Both the position numbers and the translations under genes were made by a program. Of a stretch of 64,000 bases of DNA, positions 35,133 to 46,093 are shown one piece after another (position 1 is the stretch's first letter; the number at the start of each line of letters is the position of its first letter). The notes under the pieces were generated by a model. It did no database searches and was not told where the DNA came from. It saw only the letters and a list, made by a program, of their open reading frames with translations. Source of the DNA: Strix aluco (lineage: Eukaryota; Chordata; Aves; Strigiformes; Strigidae); the NCBI RefSeq assembly GCF_031877795.1, contig NC_133933.1, positions 21,232,029 to 21,296,028 of the forward strand. Direction: 5' to 3'.

Positions 35133-37267
35133 GGCTTGAATCTTGAATGCTTGGGCACACAGATCACATCAAAATATTAAACTGGTCGTGGTCAGAAACA
35201 ATTTAAACCTGGTCCTCTGCAAGTGTTTGCAGTGTCCAAGGGAAGCGATGGATGAAATGCCACAAATACACGATGCAAAAGTACATTTCAAAAACTCTTT
35301 GCCACTAATCTCAGCAGTGAATAACAAAAAGTAGGGAAGCTAATATATATACTATATTTAGGATATTCATTGAACAACATAATACATTCTCCTGTTTGTT
35401 TTTTTTTTAATTCATGTTTAAAACTATCTCATGCTTTAGGGCCCAACAAACAAGTGCTAGTACCTTCCCAGAGACTCACACATGACATAAGATTTGCAGA
35501 GCTCTTCTACCTGAAAAGTACTGCCTGACAGCATTAGTAACATTTTCTGACAGACCAACTCTCTCCTAAACTGCAGCATACTCCCCTTCTCCCTGCCTTA
35601 AAGCCTGATAGGAATACTAGCACTGATGAGGAGAGTCACAATTAAAATATTCTTTGTTTATTTGGATGGAGATATTTTTAATAGCTACTGATGACAGTCA
35701 TGCCAGAAAGTATAATTCATAACACAGTAACCAAAAAAAGCCTCATTTGGATTCCTCTCCAAAACCTAAGATAGATGTGGGCAGCCTGGCTTTCTGAAGC
35801 AAAAGATCTCATATTTATACCAATCAAAAACAGCAGAAAAGGAGTGGTGGACTAGAGGAATCTTCTTTACCAAAACATGAAGTAAAACCCTGTCCATGAC
35901 AGTGCATCTCTATTCATGTAATTGGGTGCATTTCATGCTGGTGTTAACATTCACACGGAGGAAAACTTAAAAGCTTACATTACTTTGCTGTTTAGGGATC
36001 TGGATTTGGGCAGCCCTATCAAAAAGCTGAGCCATTAAGCTTACAAATCCCAATAAATTTTTAAAGTGATAGAAAATAACATTCTTCATCTGTGTAGACG
36101 GAGATGGGAAGACAGAGAATAATCAAATCTGAGCATGAAACAAGGACCTCATACCTTCAGGCAGAATTTCCCAGTGGTGAGATTTACAACTCCAGTCACA
36201 CTCTGTTGTACAACTACCCTTTGTTGTACAAACTACTTCTGTGCTCAACTACAGCTAGTTACAGAGTGAAGTGCTAAGCTCTCCTCTCCATGTGGCTACC
36301 CATACATACAGTCAAGAAAGCAGATAATCTTTTTTCATAAGATTTTCTTGCTGTAGGTGTGGTTTCAGTGCATTAGACCAGGCAACTCAAGGTTTTGTCT
36401 TCAGCTACCTCTTTTTTCTTCTCTTACAGACATAGAAGAGTCTCAGCCTCCAGACTCCAAAACTTCTGTTCCCTCCTCCCTCCTCCCCAGACAGTCATTA
36501 CCACTCTTCCAAAAAAATCTAAGTGCTGTTTTCAGAGAAATCGGTGTGGGTTTCTAGTGCGCTCCACCACAGGGAAAAAAAAAAACAAACAACAAAAACA
36601 AAAAAACAAAACACAAACATTGGGGAAGGTAAGCACAGACTTCTGTAACTTAACTTTCTCTGGGCTCCCATAAAATACCTTAGTCAGCATTTTTCCTAGC
36701 ACATTTCAGAAGCACTCTTATTTGCCACAAGTATCAGAACACTTACAGCTTTTAAAAAAAACTTATTGAAAAGTCCCCCTTCAGTGAGCACTTATTTAAA
36801 GCCAGAAAGCAAAACTTTCTATATTCTTTTTCATCTACATTATGCTTGAAATACCATCCCCGGAGTTTGCACTGAGGGTATCTATGGTAAGTGCAGTCTA
36901 ACCATTTCAGCCCCATGCCGCACATCCTCCTGCAGCCGCTCTGGTTGTTTTCCCAAAGCCCTGCACCCCGCTGTATGTATCAGAGAGATTTCTGCAGCAA
37001 TGATTTCAAACACTGTGAGCCTACATGCATTGTTTAACATCATCAGCTGAACCACTAGAAAATATGAGAAAGGCTCCAGGAATTCATTTCACTCCAAGTA
37101 TTAAATAAAAAAACTTCTCGATCGCCCCAGTCTCCTCCCTAACAAGGCAAAAGTCATGGGAATTTGATCCTGCGGGATGCCCGTCACACAAACCCCACCG
37201 ATTTCCGCAGTGGTTCAAAGCTTCGGATACCCCACGCAAAGCCATCCCCTCTTCACCACTTCTACTT

Positions 37268-37754
37268 TAAAAGAAACAGGAAAGGAAAATAAGAAGAAAA
37301 AAAAAAAAAGGGGGGGGGGGAAGGACAGGGGGGAAAAAGGGAAAAGGAAAAGAAAAAAGGAAATTAAAACAAGAAGGAAAAGGGAAAAGGGAAAGAAAAA
37401 TAAGGGGGGGAAGGAAAAGAAAAAAGGAAAAAGGAAAAAAAAAAGGAAAAGAAAAAGAAAAAGAAAAAAAGGAAAAGAAAAAAGGAAATTAAAACAAGAA
37501 GGAAAAAGGAAAAGAAAAGGGAAATAAAGATAAGGGGGGAAAGGAAAAGAAAAAAGGAAAAGAAAAAAGGAAGTTAAAACAAGAAGGAAAAGGAAAAAGA
37601 AAAGGGAAAGAAAAATAAGGGGGGAAAGGAAAAGAAGAAAAAAGGAAAAGAAAAAGAACAAGAAAAAAAGGAAATGAAAAAAAGAAATAAAAAAGGAAAA
37701 TAAGGAAAAAGGGAAAAGAAGAAAAAACGGAAAAGAAAAAAAAAGAAAAAAAGG
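37268..37754 (+). repeat. Polypurine (A/G) tract with internal tandem repeat
   Basis: About 487 bp that is almost pure A and G, with only scattered pyrimidines, a few in recurring TTAAAAC and AATAAGG motifs. A core unit (AAATTAAAACAAGAAGGAAA or close variant) recurs at about 37361, 37486 and 37571, so the unit is roughly 85 bp with one expanded copy of 125 bp. G runs of 6 to 10 are interspersed. It begins about 250 bp inside intron 1 of STON1, where the RNA would be pyrimidine-only. Long ORFs across it on both strands are low-complexity artefacts. Confidence 0.92.
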
Positions 37755-37789
37755 CCTTTTTTTTTTTTAAATCCCGTTCTTAAACCAAA

Positions 37790-38170
37790 ACAAAGCCGCC
37801 CTATCCACCGGCCCGTTTCAAGCCAGGACTTCTGGGCTGCGCCTCCACTCCCGGGAAAATTCCACTTTTCCCGGAGCCCCCTCGCGCCCCCCCGGGGCCC
37901 GGCTCCACCGCTCCGGGCCGGGGGGGGGGGGTGGGGAGCAGCCCCCCCCGGGGCAGAGCCGGCCGACCCCGCCGCGCCCCCCCGCCGGGCCCGATCCTTA
38001 CCGGCCCGTCACCGCCTCGGCGCCGCCGTGGGGCCGCCCGCCGCCGGCAGAGGCAGCGGCAGCCCCGGCCGGGCTGAGCCCCGCCCCGCCCCGCCCCGCC
38101 CCGCCCCCGGGGCCACACGAGTCCTGCTGTCCGGGCTACGGCTAGGGCAGGGCTGGGCAACGGCTTTGGT
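37790..38170. promoter_or_regulatory. STON1: CpG-island promoter and non-coding exon 1 of STON1
   Basis: A very GC- and CpG-rich block about 11.7 kb upstream of the STON1 coding start. On the minus strand it contains a strong donor, GGCCG|GTAAGG, with the exon ending at 38002. A CCCCG repeat at about 38075-38107 supplies clustered GC boxes (Sp-type sites). I infer this is STON1's 5' UTR exon and promoter from position, strand and donor. The transcription start is not visible, and ORFs across it are composition artefacts. Confidence 0.75.
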
Positions 38171-38597
38171 GGCCCGAAGGACGGACTCGAGGGCCAGCGC
38201 TTGCTGGGAGGGAGCTTCGGTCCGTTCCTGCCTACGCCGCCTTCTCCTCCCGAACGAGTTTCCTCTGGAGGAGGGGATGGGGACAGCATCGCTCTCTTCC
38301 CCCGGTCACCCCTGCTAGGTGCCTCTCTGGTAGCACTGCGCTGGCTGGAACGCCTGGGGAGAGCTCCACAGACATTTAGTTTGTACCAAATACATAAACT
38401 TCAGAAGATCATAAGCCAGGGTGGTTTTCTAAGTTGTGCCAGAAGAGCCATTTCCTTCTCTGCGGTGTCAATCTTCTTATCTCCAAAAGCGCAAACACTG
38501 TCAAAAAAAAAAAGCAAAGAATTTCTTCGTGTCCAAATGTTCACGTCCCAGGAAAAGGACAGCTAAAAGAAAAAAAAAAAAAACAACCTATGCTTTA

Positions 38598-38810
38598 ATG
38601 AAGATGAGGCTCAGCCCTTGGGAAAGAACTTTATGGGTGGAGGACAGCCAGAAAAATCTGTTACTGTTGTCCTTAAGAGTAAGAGCATATGAGTGTGGGA
38701 ACACCGTGGAAGATTGCCGGGAGGACTGTAAACGTGCTCAAGTGACTTGCAGCTGGGGTGCCGAAAAACACACCTGTAGTACTAATTGTTGCTTGGCTCT
38801 GTGTGCTTGA
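38598..38810 (+). CDS. Speculative small Cys-rich ORF, divergent from STON1
   Basis: A 70-codon frame whose last 38 residues hold eight cysteines: C-x6-C-x3-C-x6-C-x8-C-x3-CC-x3-C, from 38694 to the TGA. Without the fourth Cys this resembles the spacing of defensin-like peptides (C-x6-C-x3-C-x15-C-x3-CC). A short Leu-rich stretch (NLLLLSL) precedes it, but it is too short and poorly placed to be a convincing signal peptide. The ORF starts about 430 bp beyond the STON1 CpG island on the other strand. It may be chance; no homologue is recognised. Confidence 0.15.
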   Translation: MKMRLSPWERTLWVEDSQKNLLLLSLRVRAYECGNTVEDCREDCKRAQVTCSWGAEKHTCSTNCCLALCA

Positions 38811-41800
38811 TGGGTAGAATGTCTGCGTTTGGATAACGTAGGCCTGTGAGAAACTCAGAGGCACCCTACTGAACACCCCTGCGGTTCCTGACCTGCTGCG
38901 GGAGAGATCAAAGCACAGTGGAAAACCTGCAAAAATCCCTGATACGTACAGGCAAAAGCAGCAGGTTTGAGACCTTTTCTTTCTTCGCCTCTTCTTGGCT
39001 CACAAGGACCAAGCTCCGTGGTGCCCGTGTCCCTGCTCGTGTGCCTCTGCCCGGGTGTTGCTGCGGAGATCCCCCGGGGTCGCGAGGCAGCGAGAATACA
39101 TTTACCCTTTGCATTTCACCTCTGGTTTTGTGGTTGTTCCTGCGTCCCGCCTGCGCCGGCTCACGCACTGAGTTGCAGTCAAAGAGGGATGAGGAGGGAC
39201 AAGCTACTGAAAGACTAGGAGATTCAGAGGTGAACTACCACTGCTTGATGAAGATGGGGAACAGGCTCTTGGGGAACAGGCTTGGAGGAAGCATGTTGGC
39301 AGCCTCTGGTGAGGATACAAGATGCTGCCACATGACAGAGGTGAGCCAAGGATGATTTTCCATGGGGTGAGAAACGGGTGAGACTGTTTTACAAGTCCTT
39401 ATGTTGTCAAAAAGTCATGCCAAAGCAGACGGACTTTTCTGGAAACTGAGCTGAGGCAGGTTCCAGTAAAATCTATGGTGTGAGGTGGGATGAGCAGTGG
39501 CTCTGAAAAGCACAGATTTCTGTCAATGCTGAGGGACAGCATTTCCAACAACACCCTGCAGACCTTGGTAAAACATCACTTATTTTTCTTCAAGGTAGGC
39601 CATCAAAATCACCAAGCCTTCCTAAAAACCAGCAGAGTTATGGAAAGACCAAGCTGCAATGTGGGAAGACCAAGTCCAGGCCAGGTCTCGCCCTCTGCTC
39701 ATCCTCTGCAGAGCCCTCTCGGAGCAAACACCTCCCGGCTCGAAGAGAGGACAGGTTACCTCATGCTTCAATGTTCCTCTGGAGACAGGAGTTCCTCCAA
39801 AGACATATAGCACAAGGCTTGGAAAATGGCTTAGTTGCCAACAGAATAATAGTGTCACATTATCTTAAGTAATAGAAATTCCTTCTTATCCGTTACAATG
39901 GGCGTCTCTAGAGTGCACCTACCGGAGGTGACAAGGTACCACGCAGAAAGTCTGCTCCTAGAAGGGCAGAACACATAGAATGGCTAGGATGAAGAGGAAC
40001 AGGGGGAAACGACCTATAAAACCCTCTAGAGCATTCCCAGGGGCATGGAGCAGCGCTGCCAGGGACTACAGAGACTGGAATTGCCCAGATGAAAAGCCGT
40101 CAGTAGCAGTGACAGCTCACTCACAGCAGTGAGCTCCACTTTCTCGTGTCATGCATCCAAAATTCTTCATAAAGCATCATCCATCCATTTTACTCCACTG
40201 CTTTTCAGTGTTGTTGAACTTTCCCTTCTGTGTTAAAGAGAATAAGACGGGATGTCCTTTTGTCAATTGCTTCCATTTGTCCTACTTCTCTGAAAAGTTT
40301 TCTTGTGTTTTCACTGAAAATTAAGCAATCCTGATTCTTTGCTCTACGCATGGGAAATACTATTCAGGCTCTGCCTGTCTGCATTTGCAGTAGAAGCGTT
40401 CAATACAGTTTTCCCTACAAAAAAATTCTTCTGTAACCTTAATGCCATTACAGAAGTTGCACCAGGAAAAACACTGGCCACTTTTGGCTTAAAAAATTCC
40501 ATTTTCATTAACTAAAAAAAAAAAAAAAATCTAGTGTCTGATATAGTTACCTGGGTCTGTGTTCATGAGTGTTTATCATTTCAAACCAGGTAAGATACTG
40601 GTGGTTAAAATTATGCTTCCAATGAATTTTACATTGATCATACATAATTTCACCTGAGGGCTTGCGACATACCAGCTTCTGAGCAGATCTTGCTGCTGCC
40701 CATATTTCCATCTCAGTATCGCGTAAGGGACAGCCACAGCTCACAGAGGAAAGATTTGAGGATCTCCTACGTAGACAGGAGAGGGGAAAGGAAGGGTAGC
40801 AGTCTTTTCTTCTGATAGCCTGGAACGTTTTCACCATAATTTAATCTGTAACTTGCAAACCAGTGAATCATTACATTTACATTTTTCTGTCTGTAAATGT
40901 GTTTCTTGGGCACTGCCAGCCCGAGGCCTCCAGGCTCAGATCACAAAGCCGCAGCCCTGGCAAGCTCGGGGTCAGGTAGCTCCGCGTGCCACCCTCACCC
41001 AAGCAGGTAGCCCTGGAAGCGCCAGAACCCGATCCCAACCTCTTCCCTCTGGAATTCCATCCCAGTGAGTCTTCTGCCTTCTCCCAGGACACACCCAGCC
41101 TCTTGGCAGAGGGAACCAGAGGATCAATACCTCCTGTTTCACCAAAATGCCCGGAAATTAGAAATATTTTCTGATTTCTAATATTTTCTACATAACCCAA
41201 AAGGAGTCCTTCACTCTTGCATACTCCTGCACAACATTCAATAAACCTTTTTGCCTGTTAGCTTCCACATTAGCCCTTTCTAATTGTTTTCAAGTGGGAA
41301 GGGTATTAATTTCTCTAATCAAGGTCAGCATTTGTCTAAAAATAGATCAGATTTTTCCTTTGCTGAGACAAGTGTATACATTTTCAAGACAAGACTGTTC
41401 TTCTCCAGTAAATTCTGCTATCATTTTCTCTTCCTTCAAAATAATTCGGTGCAATATAAACTCAAGCAGCAGAGGAAAAAAACCTGAGATTTAGAAGTCC
41501 TTAATACAATTTGTCTTTAATGACTAGCATATGCAGAACAAATTAGAACTATTAAAATTATTTCTACTGTAAATACAGTTTGAAGAGTATTTCACATAAA
41601 GATATGGTACTATATATTGCTACAGGCAGTTATTAAACTCATTTAACATTTTACAAAGTTTACATTGTTGACTATATTTTTGTCGATCTTAACATGATTT
41701 GCAGTATATTACCCTTTTTATAAAATGTTTACTGTTTATGATATTTTGTCAAAAGTGAAACCTGTCAGTTCATATCTCGCTAGAACCAAATATTCTTAAT

Positions 41801-44014
41801 TGAAGACAGAAGAACACTTGTTGATAGACTTAACTCTTTGCTCTACTACTTTGCCTTTTTTTTAGCAGCAAATTTCTGCAAAAGTCTGTCTTATCTGATA
41901 ATTCAAACCAAAATGGAAGAGAGTCAAATTCTTCTCTCCCTCTCATTTAATAAATTAATTTTTCAGTTGGTACTATTGCTATTAAAAAACCCTCACAAGT
42001 TTAGTATATTCACTATTTAAGTACCATATATTCACTACATATAAATTGGTGACAGAAATTTAGCATACTTGTGTTCTGTCTGTGAGAGAACAGGGGCTTC
42101 AGATGCTCTTGACCTCCTGGGCTAGATCAATAATCTCAGAGAGACTTGCTCAGACTGAAGATAAACCAGGCTTTCCAGATGTCAAAAGAAACTTTTGGTA
42201 AAATTGATTCCCCGCAACCCAGGGCAAAAATTTGCTGTGTCCAACATCACGTATGCTATACGCACTTTGAAAGTCCCTAAGTAGAAGGCACGTAAGGGGT
42301 GCAGCACAAACTCCAGTAGTACAGCTGTTTCTTATGCCAAAAGCTGCGCTTCACAAAACTGCACTGAAGTTTTTAGTTCAGACTTTTTCAAGCTCATAAC
42401 TTCATTAAAATAATCTTTCTTGAATGAAGTGTTCTGCATTTACTATTCAAGCACAAATTGAAGCCTTCTAAATCCGAGAGGAAGGAAAGTTGAAGTTTTT
42501 AGTAGGAGAGCAGACAAGGATGAAGACTTTTTGTAGTAGAAAGGGGGGCATATGGAGATTTAAGGTCTTCCCATACTCATTTTAGAAGCAATGAACTTTA
42601 TACAGAGAAAGTTTGCAAGAAGCTACATGCCACTGCAGACTAGCTTCCAAGTCAATTCATGAAAGAATCCGTAGTGCTTAAAGTGACTGGAAATTACCTG
42701 GAGTCTTTCATTTTGTGGTTCTAACTCTACTCAGGACCAACCTGTGTTGTTTATGGGAGACCACAAATACAATTTTGACACCAGGCCTGGATTTCAAAGG
42801 TTACTTCATTAGTTAAGACCTCATCAACTTATGAAGTTTTGGACTTGCAGAGTGAATTAGAATTAAAACCAGTACAGATAAAGTGTGATTTCTACTGTTG
42901 TCTCTGCACTTTCACATACAAAAAGTTTAAAACTCCAATTCTTATAGGGCTGTTAGCATGGTAGCTTGCCCTGCAAATTAAGCCCAACAAGAATCATACG
43001 CTTCTTATTTTGCAGCTCAGCTGCGTAACCTCAGTATTGCAGCAGCTATTTGCACTCGAAGCTTCTGTAAGAAGCCGAGCGGTTTTGAATTAGCACTGAC
43101 GTGTCTAAAGCTGCCTACACACACAGCAGAGGCAGACAATGAGAACTGCCCCCAGGCCAGTTTCCATGTGGTGGATTTCCTAGCCCCAGTCAGGCCTTGG
43201 TTTAGAGAGGTCCCCAAAAGCTCTTCTCTGTCCCCCTCTGTAACCAACCCAGCAGTTCTGCACACACAATTGTAGTTAAAAGCAAGTTTGTAACTCTCTG
43301 ATTAAAAGAAATAGTCAGGAATTAGGGCAAACATGGCGTCTTCTAAACAAACATTGTTTTCATTCACTGCTGAGTAATTCACTGCAAGTAGTAACAGAAG
43401 CAAAAAATGCAGAATAAGACAGAACAAGCATTCTTAGTAGTGGCATCTAGCCTTTGTGGGAGGAAGCAATCAGACCTCTGCTAGCAATTACAATTTTTTA
43501 CTGCACTCAGCTTTATTTTTCTTACAACCCTGTTGTTGCTAAGATAGCACTTTCAAATCACCTTACATACATACTGTGTTAAAGAACAACAGGTTTGCCC
43601 AGTTTACAGGGCCAGGTGGTTCTCCAAAATTTAATATATCATTGGATTTATATTTTTTTAAAAAAGCATTCACACTGCTCAACGAAGGCAGTAAATAACT
43701 TTCTCTAGTCTCATGATAGGTGATACGTGGATATGAAGTTTATGTCCTTTCACTGTTTGCAACCACTGCCTTGTATGTCTGAGCAAATCTGTTCTTTGGA
43801 GTTGTAGTGAGCACTGTTGGACAGTGACAGCCCCTGCTGTGCCCAAAGTCAGCATCAAGGAAACATGCTGGGCCAAAGACCTCTCCCCACCAAAAATTCA
43901 ACTCACCTGTCAGCAAGGGAAGATAAAGTAGAAAGAGCAACAGGATGAGAAGTGAAGCTGTCTTGGCAAAAAGGGAAAAGACCCTGTATAAATAACCAAT
44001 GCATTTCAACAAAG

Positions 44015-44206
44015 ATGGGAAAGCAAAGCGTTCCATTCTCAATACTGGTGCTGCTTGGAGTGCTACTAGATCACATCTCCTGTGAAGATCCCATAAACAC
44101 GATTATTGAAACGCTGAGCTGGTTAAGGCTTAATCTGAAGGAATTAGCAAAAGACATTCCAAACACCACTATTTTTAAATCAACACTTCAGCTGATCAGT
44201 ATTTAA
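44015..44206 (+). CDS. Speculative secreted-peptide ORF (cytokine-like first exon?)
   Basis: A 63-codon frame with a Kozak-like start (AAAGATGG). It begins with a classic signal-peptide pattern: MGKQ, a hydrophobic core FSILVLLGVLL, then DHISC. An amphipathic helix-like segment follows (INTIIETLSWLRLNLKEL) and an N-glycosylation sequon (NTT). The layout resembles the first exon of short four-helix cytokines: I see C..I..II.TL..L as in helix A of IL-4. TATAAATA at 43987-43994 lies 28 bp upstream of the ATG, close for a promoter. No partner exons are found and no cytokine gene is known at this locus. Homology is unproven. Confidence 0.2.
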   Translation: MGKQSVPFSILVLLGVLLDHISCEDPINTIIETLSWLRLNLKELAKDIPNTTIFKSTLQLISI

Positions 44207-44877
44207 ATCACAGATGTACAGTTATGCATGTAACAATTTAAAATAATCACATCATTATTTACACAGCAATGAGGTGACACCCTTGCACGGTTTATGACAA
44301 CGTCATCCTACGACTCCTGTTTAAGAAGTTAATCTTTCAGGCAAGGAAACCCCCAAGATCTTAAGGCCTTTTGAAACAGCCAGTGTATTTGGTGGTTGTT
44401 GGGTACTTTCAAAATTCATGAAGCAGTAGTTCTTAAGAGGGCAATCTTGAAGTTAAATTCTTTCTAGGTTATAGCAAATACTTATTTTGAATACACAGAA
44501 CAGTTACTAGGGACGTGTTTTCAGAAATCTAGGACAGCTAAACATTTTGAAATCTTTGGAAATGTCAGTAGAGGTTTAAAAAAAAAAACACAGAAAGAAT
44601 TTCTGAAGATCCCGTTACTAAAACCATTAAGAAGAAATAGTGCTGTTACCTGAATTGGTCACTTATTCATGACTATGAGAGACTGTTGATGTGTACTTCG
44701 CACACTGCAGTATTAGGTTCAGAAATGCAACCTGGCCCAAAGAAAGAGAAGCACTGCTAAGAGTAACTAGGCTGGTCTAATTACTTAAGCTCACCTCACA
44801 GGAATAGCTGTTAACATCTCACCACAATACCACACTGTGAACCTGGGTATAACTGGAATCAAGAAAAGAGTCAAGCT

Positions 44878-46063
44878 GGTTTTGTGTAGTTGATTTTATT
44901 ATTACATACTAATAATATATATCAACACAGCTGATATCAGAGTAAACCCTTATGAGACAGGTAAGTGGCATAATGCAAATTATGGAACAGAAGATCAGTG
45001 TAAAGTGTGGAGCAGCACAGCATCTGATTAAAAAAAAAAAATCAATGCTGTGAAAACTCATGGTACTAGACTTCACTTAAAAAAAAAAATCTTAGGAAAG
45101 GCCTAAAGTTCACAAACCTCCCAAAACACAGGAAAAGTCATGTGCATCCCCACAGTGAATCCATCAGGACTTAATTCCAAGACTTTTTGCAAATTCAGTG
45201 TTTATATCTTCTACATATTTCATATTCTTCTTTACTGTAAGAGAGCACAGCAAGCTGATCTATTCTACACACATATCATTTCACTCTTTTGGGCAAATTA
45301 CAATCACAATTTCCTCTAGCTTTAAACAGCTATTTCAACCAATATATATATATACATATATGTGTAAACAAAATGCCTAAGGGCTTAAAGCAATTTCATA
45401 GAAGTATCCCAATTCAGCCATTTGTGCTCTTTACTTCAAAATCCAAAGTGCCAAATACAAGCAGCAGAAGTTTCCACTATTGCAGTCTAAAATAAAATAA
45501 TGATCCCATTTACTTGTGTGAATTTATAGAAATAATTTAAAGCCACAATTCCAATCAATTCAAAAGGGCTGAGAACAGGAATAATACATTTACAGTAACT
45601 GCACAGCTTGCATGGCCAAAAGAAGTCTGAAAACTGATTTTTAAACTGTTATTAACAGGCAAGGGAATGTACCATGTTGAGGATTTAATATACAACTCAA
45701 AAATAGACAACTACTGCACTGATCCAAATTTGTTAATGCATAATCATATTTGAAGATATACAAAATCTGAAGTTATTACATGAAATTAAAACCGGGTTTT
45801 AAAAAGTGCACAGTAAAAACTGAAGGTAATTACTATATAAATTATCCACAGAGTGTGTGTTTCCTGGTTTAGAGCCAACATGAAGTTCTGTTTTATCTGT
45901 TACAAGTTCTAAATATTTTAAAGCCATTTACAGAACCAAATCAGATTTTACTAGACCCAATACCACCCTCTGCTTCCTGGAACAAACAGGAATTGGACAA
46001 TGAACATTCACTATCTGCATCCTGTGCAGCAGCAGCTTCCGAAGACCATTGATCAGCTGCAAG
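44878..46063 (-). other. PPP1R21: PPP1R21 3' UTR
   Basis: About 1.2 kb of AT-rich sequence from the stop codon to a minus-strand AATAAA at 44895-44900. A short TA-rich repeat lies near 45342-45361. The extent is inferred from the poly(A) signal. Confidence 0.65.
44895..44900 (-). terminator. PPP1R21: Poly(A) signal of PPP1R21
   Basis: AATAAA on the minus strand (AATAATAAAATC context). Cleavage would fall near 44878. Confidence 0.6.
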
Positions 46064-46093
46064 CTATCGATTTTTGTTCTTTTTAGAATTGCC
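46064..46093 (-). CDS. PPP1R21: PPP1R21 last coding exon
   Basis: Ten codons including TAG, GNSKKNKNR, after acceptor TTGTTGCAG. The basic tail matches the family C-terminus. Confidence 0.95.
   Translation of the reverse strand, partial: GNSKKNKNR

Larger units (their letters stand above)
26335..38001 (-). other. STON1: STON1 intron 1 (about 11.7 kb)
   Basis: Intron between the CpG-island exon and the coding exon. It holds a CpG-rich patch at 28600-28835, an AG repeat at 28184-28201, an inverted repeat at 33278-34273, an A27 tract at 35106-35132 and the polypurine tract at 37268-37754. No other coding block is supported. Confidence 0.7.
38171..44877. other. Intergenic region between STON1 promoter and PPP1R21 3' end
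   Basis: No homologous gene is recognised. It contains two speculative small plus-strand ORFs (38598-38810 and 44015-44206) and an A-rich run near 40515. The rest is AT-rich unique-looking sequence. Confidence 0.6.

Noticed and set aside
37177..37661. Long ORFs on both strands (Lys/Arg/Gly-rich plus, Phe/Leu-rich minus)
   Set aside because: They are direct translations of the polypurine tract; low complexity leaves frames open on both strands.
37801..38289. 162-codon minus-strand ORF and 96-codon plus-strand ORF in the CpG island
   Set aside because: GC-rich composition lacks stop codons. The sequences are Pro/Gly/Arg-rich without domains and lie in the presumed STON1 5' UTR and promoter.
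44285..44345. Possible second exon of the cytokine-like ORF (VYDNVILRLLFKKLIF)
   Set aside because: A TGA lies in frame just upstream with no acceptor between it and the segment. Reported only as a hint under the main finding.
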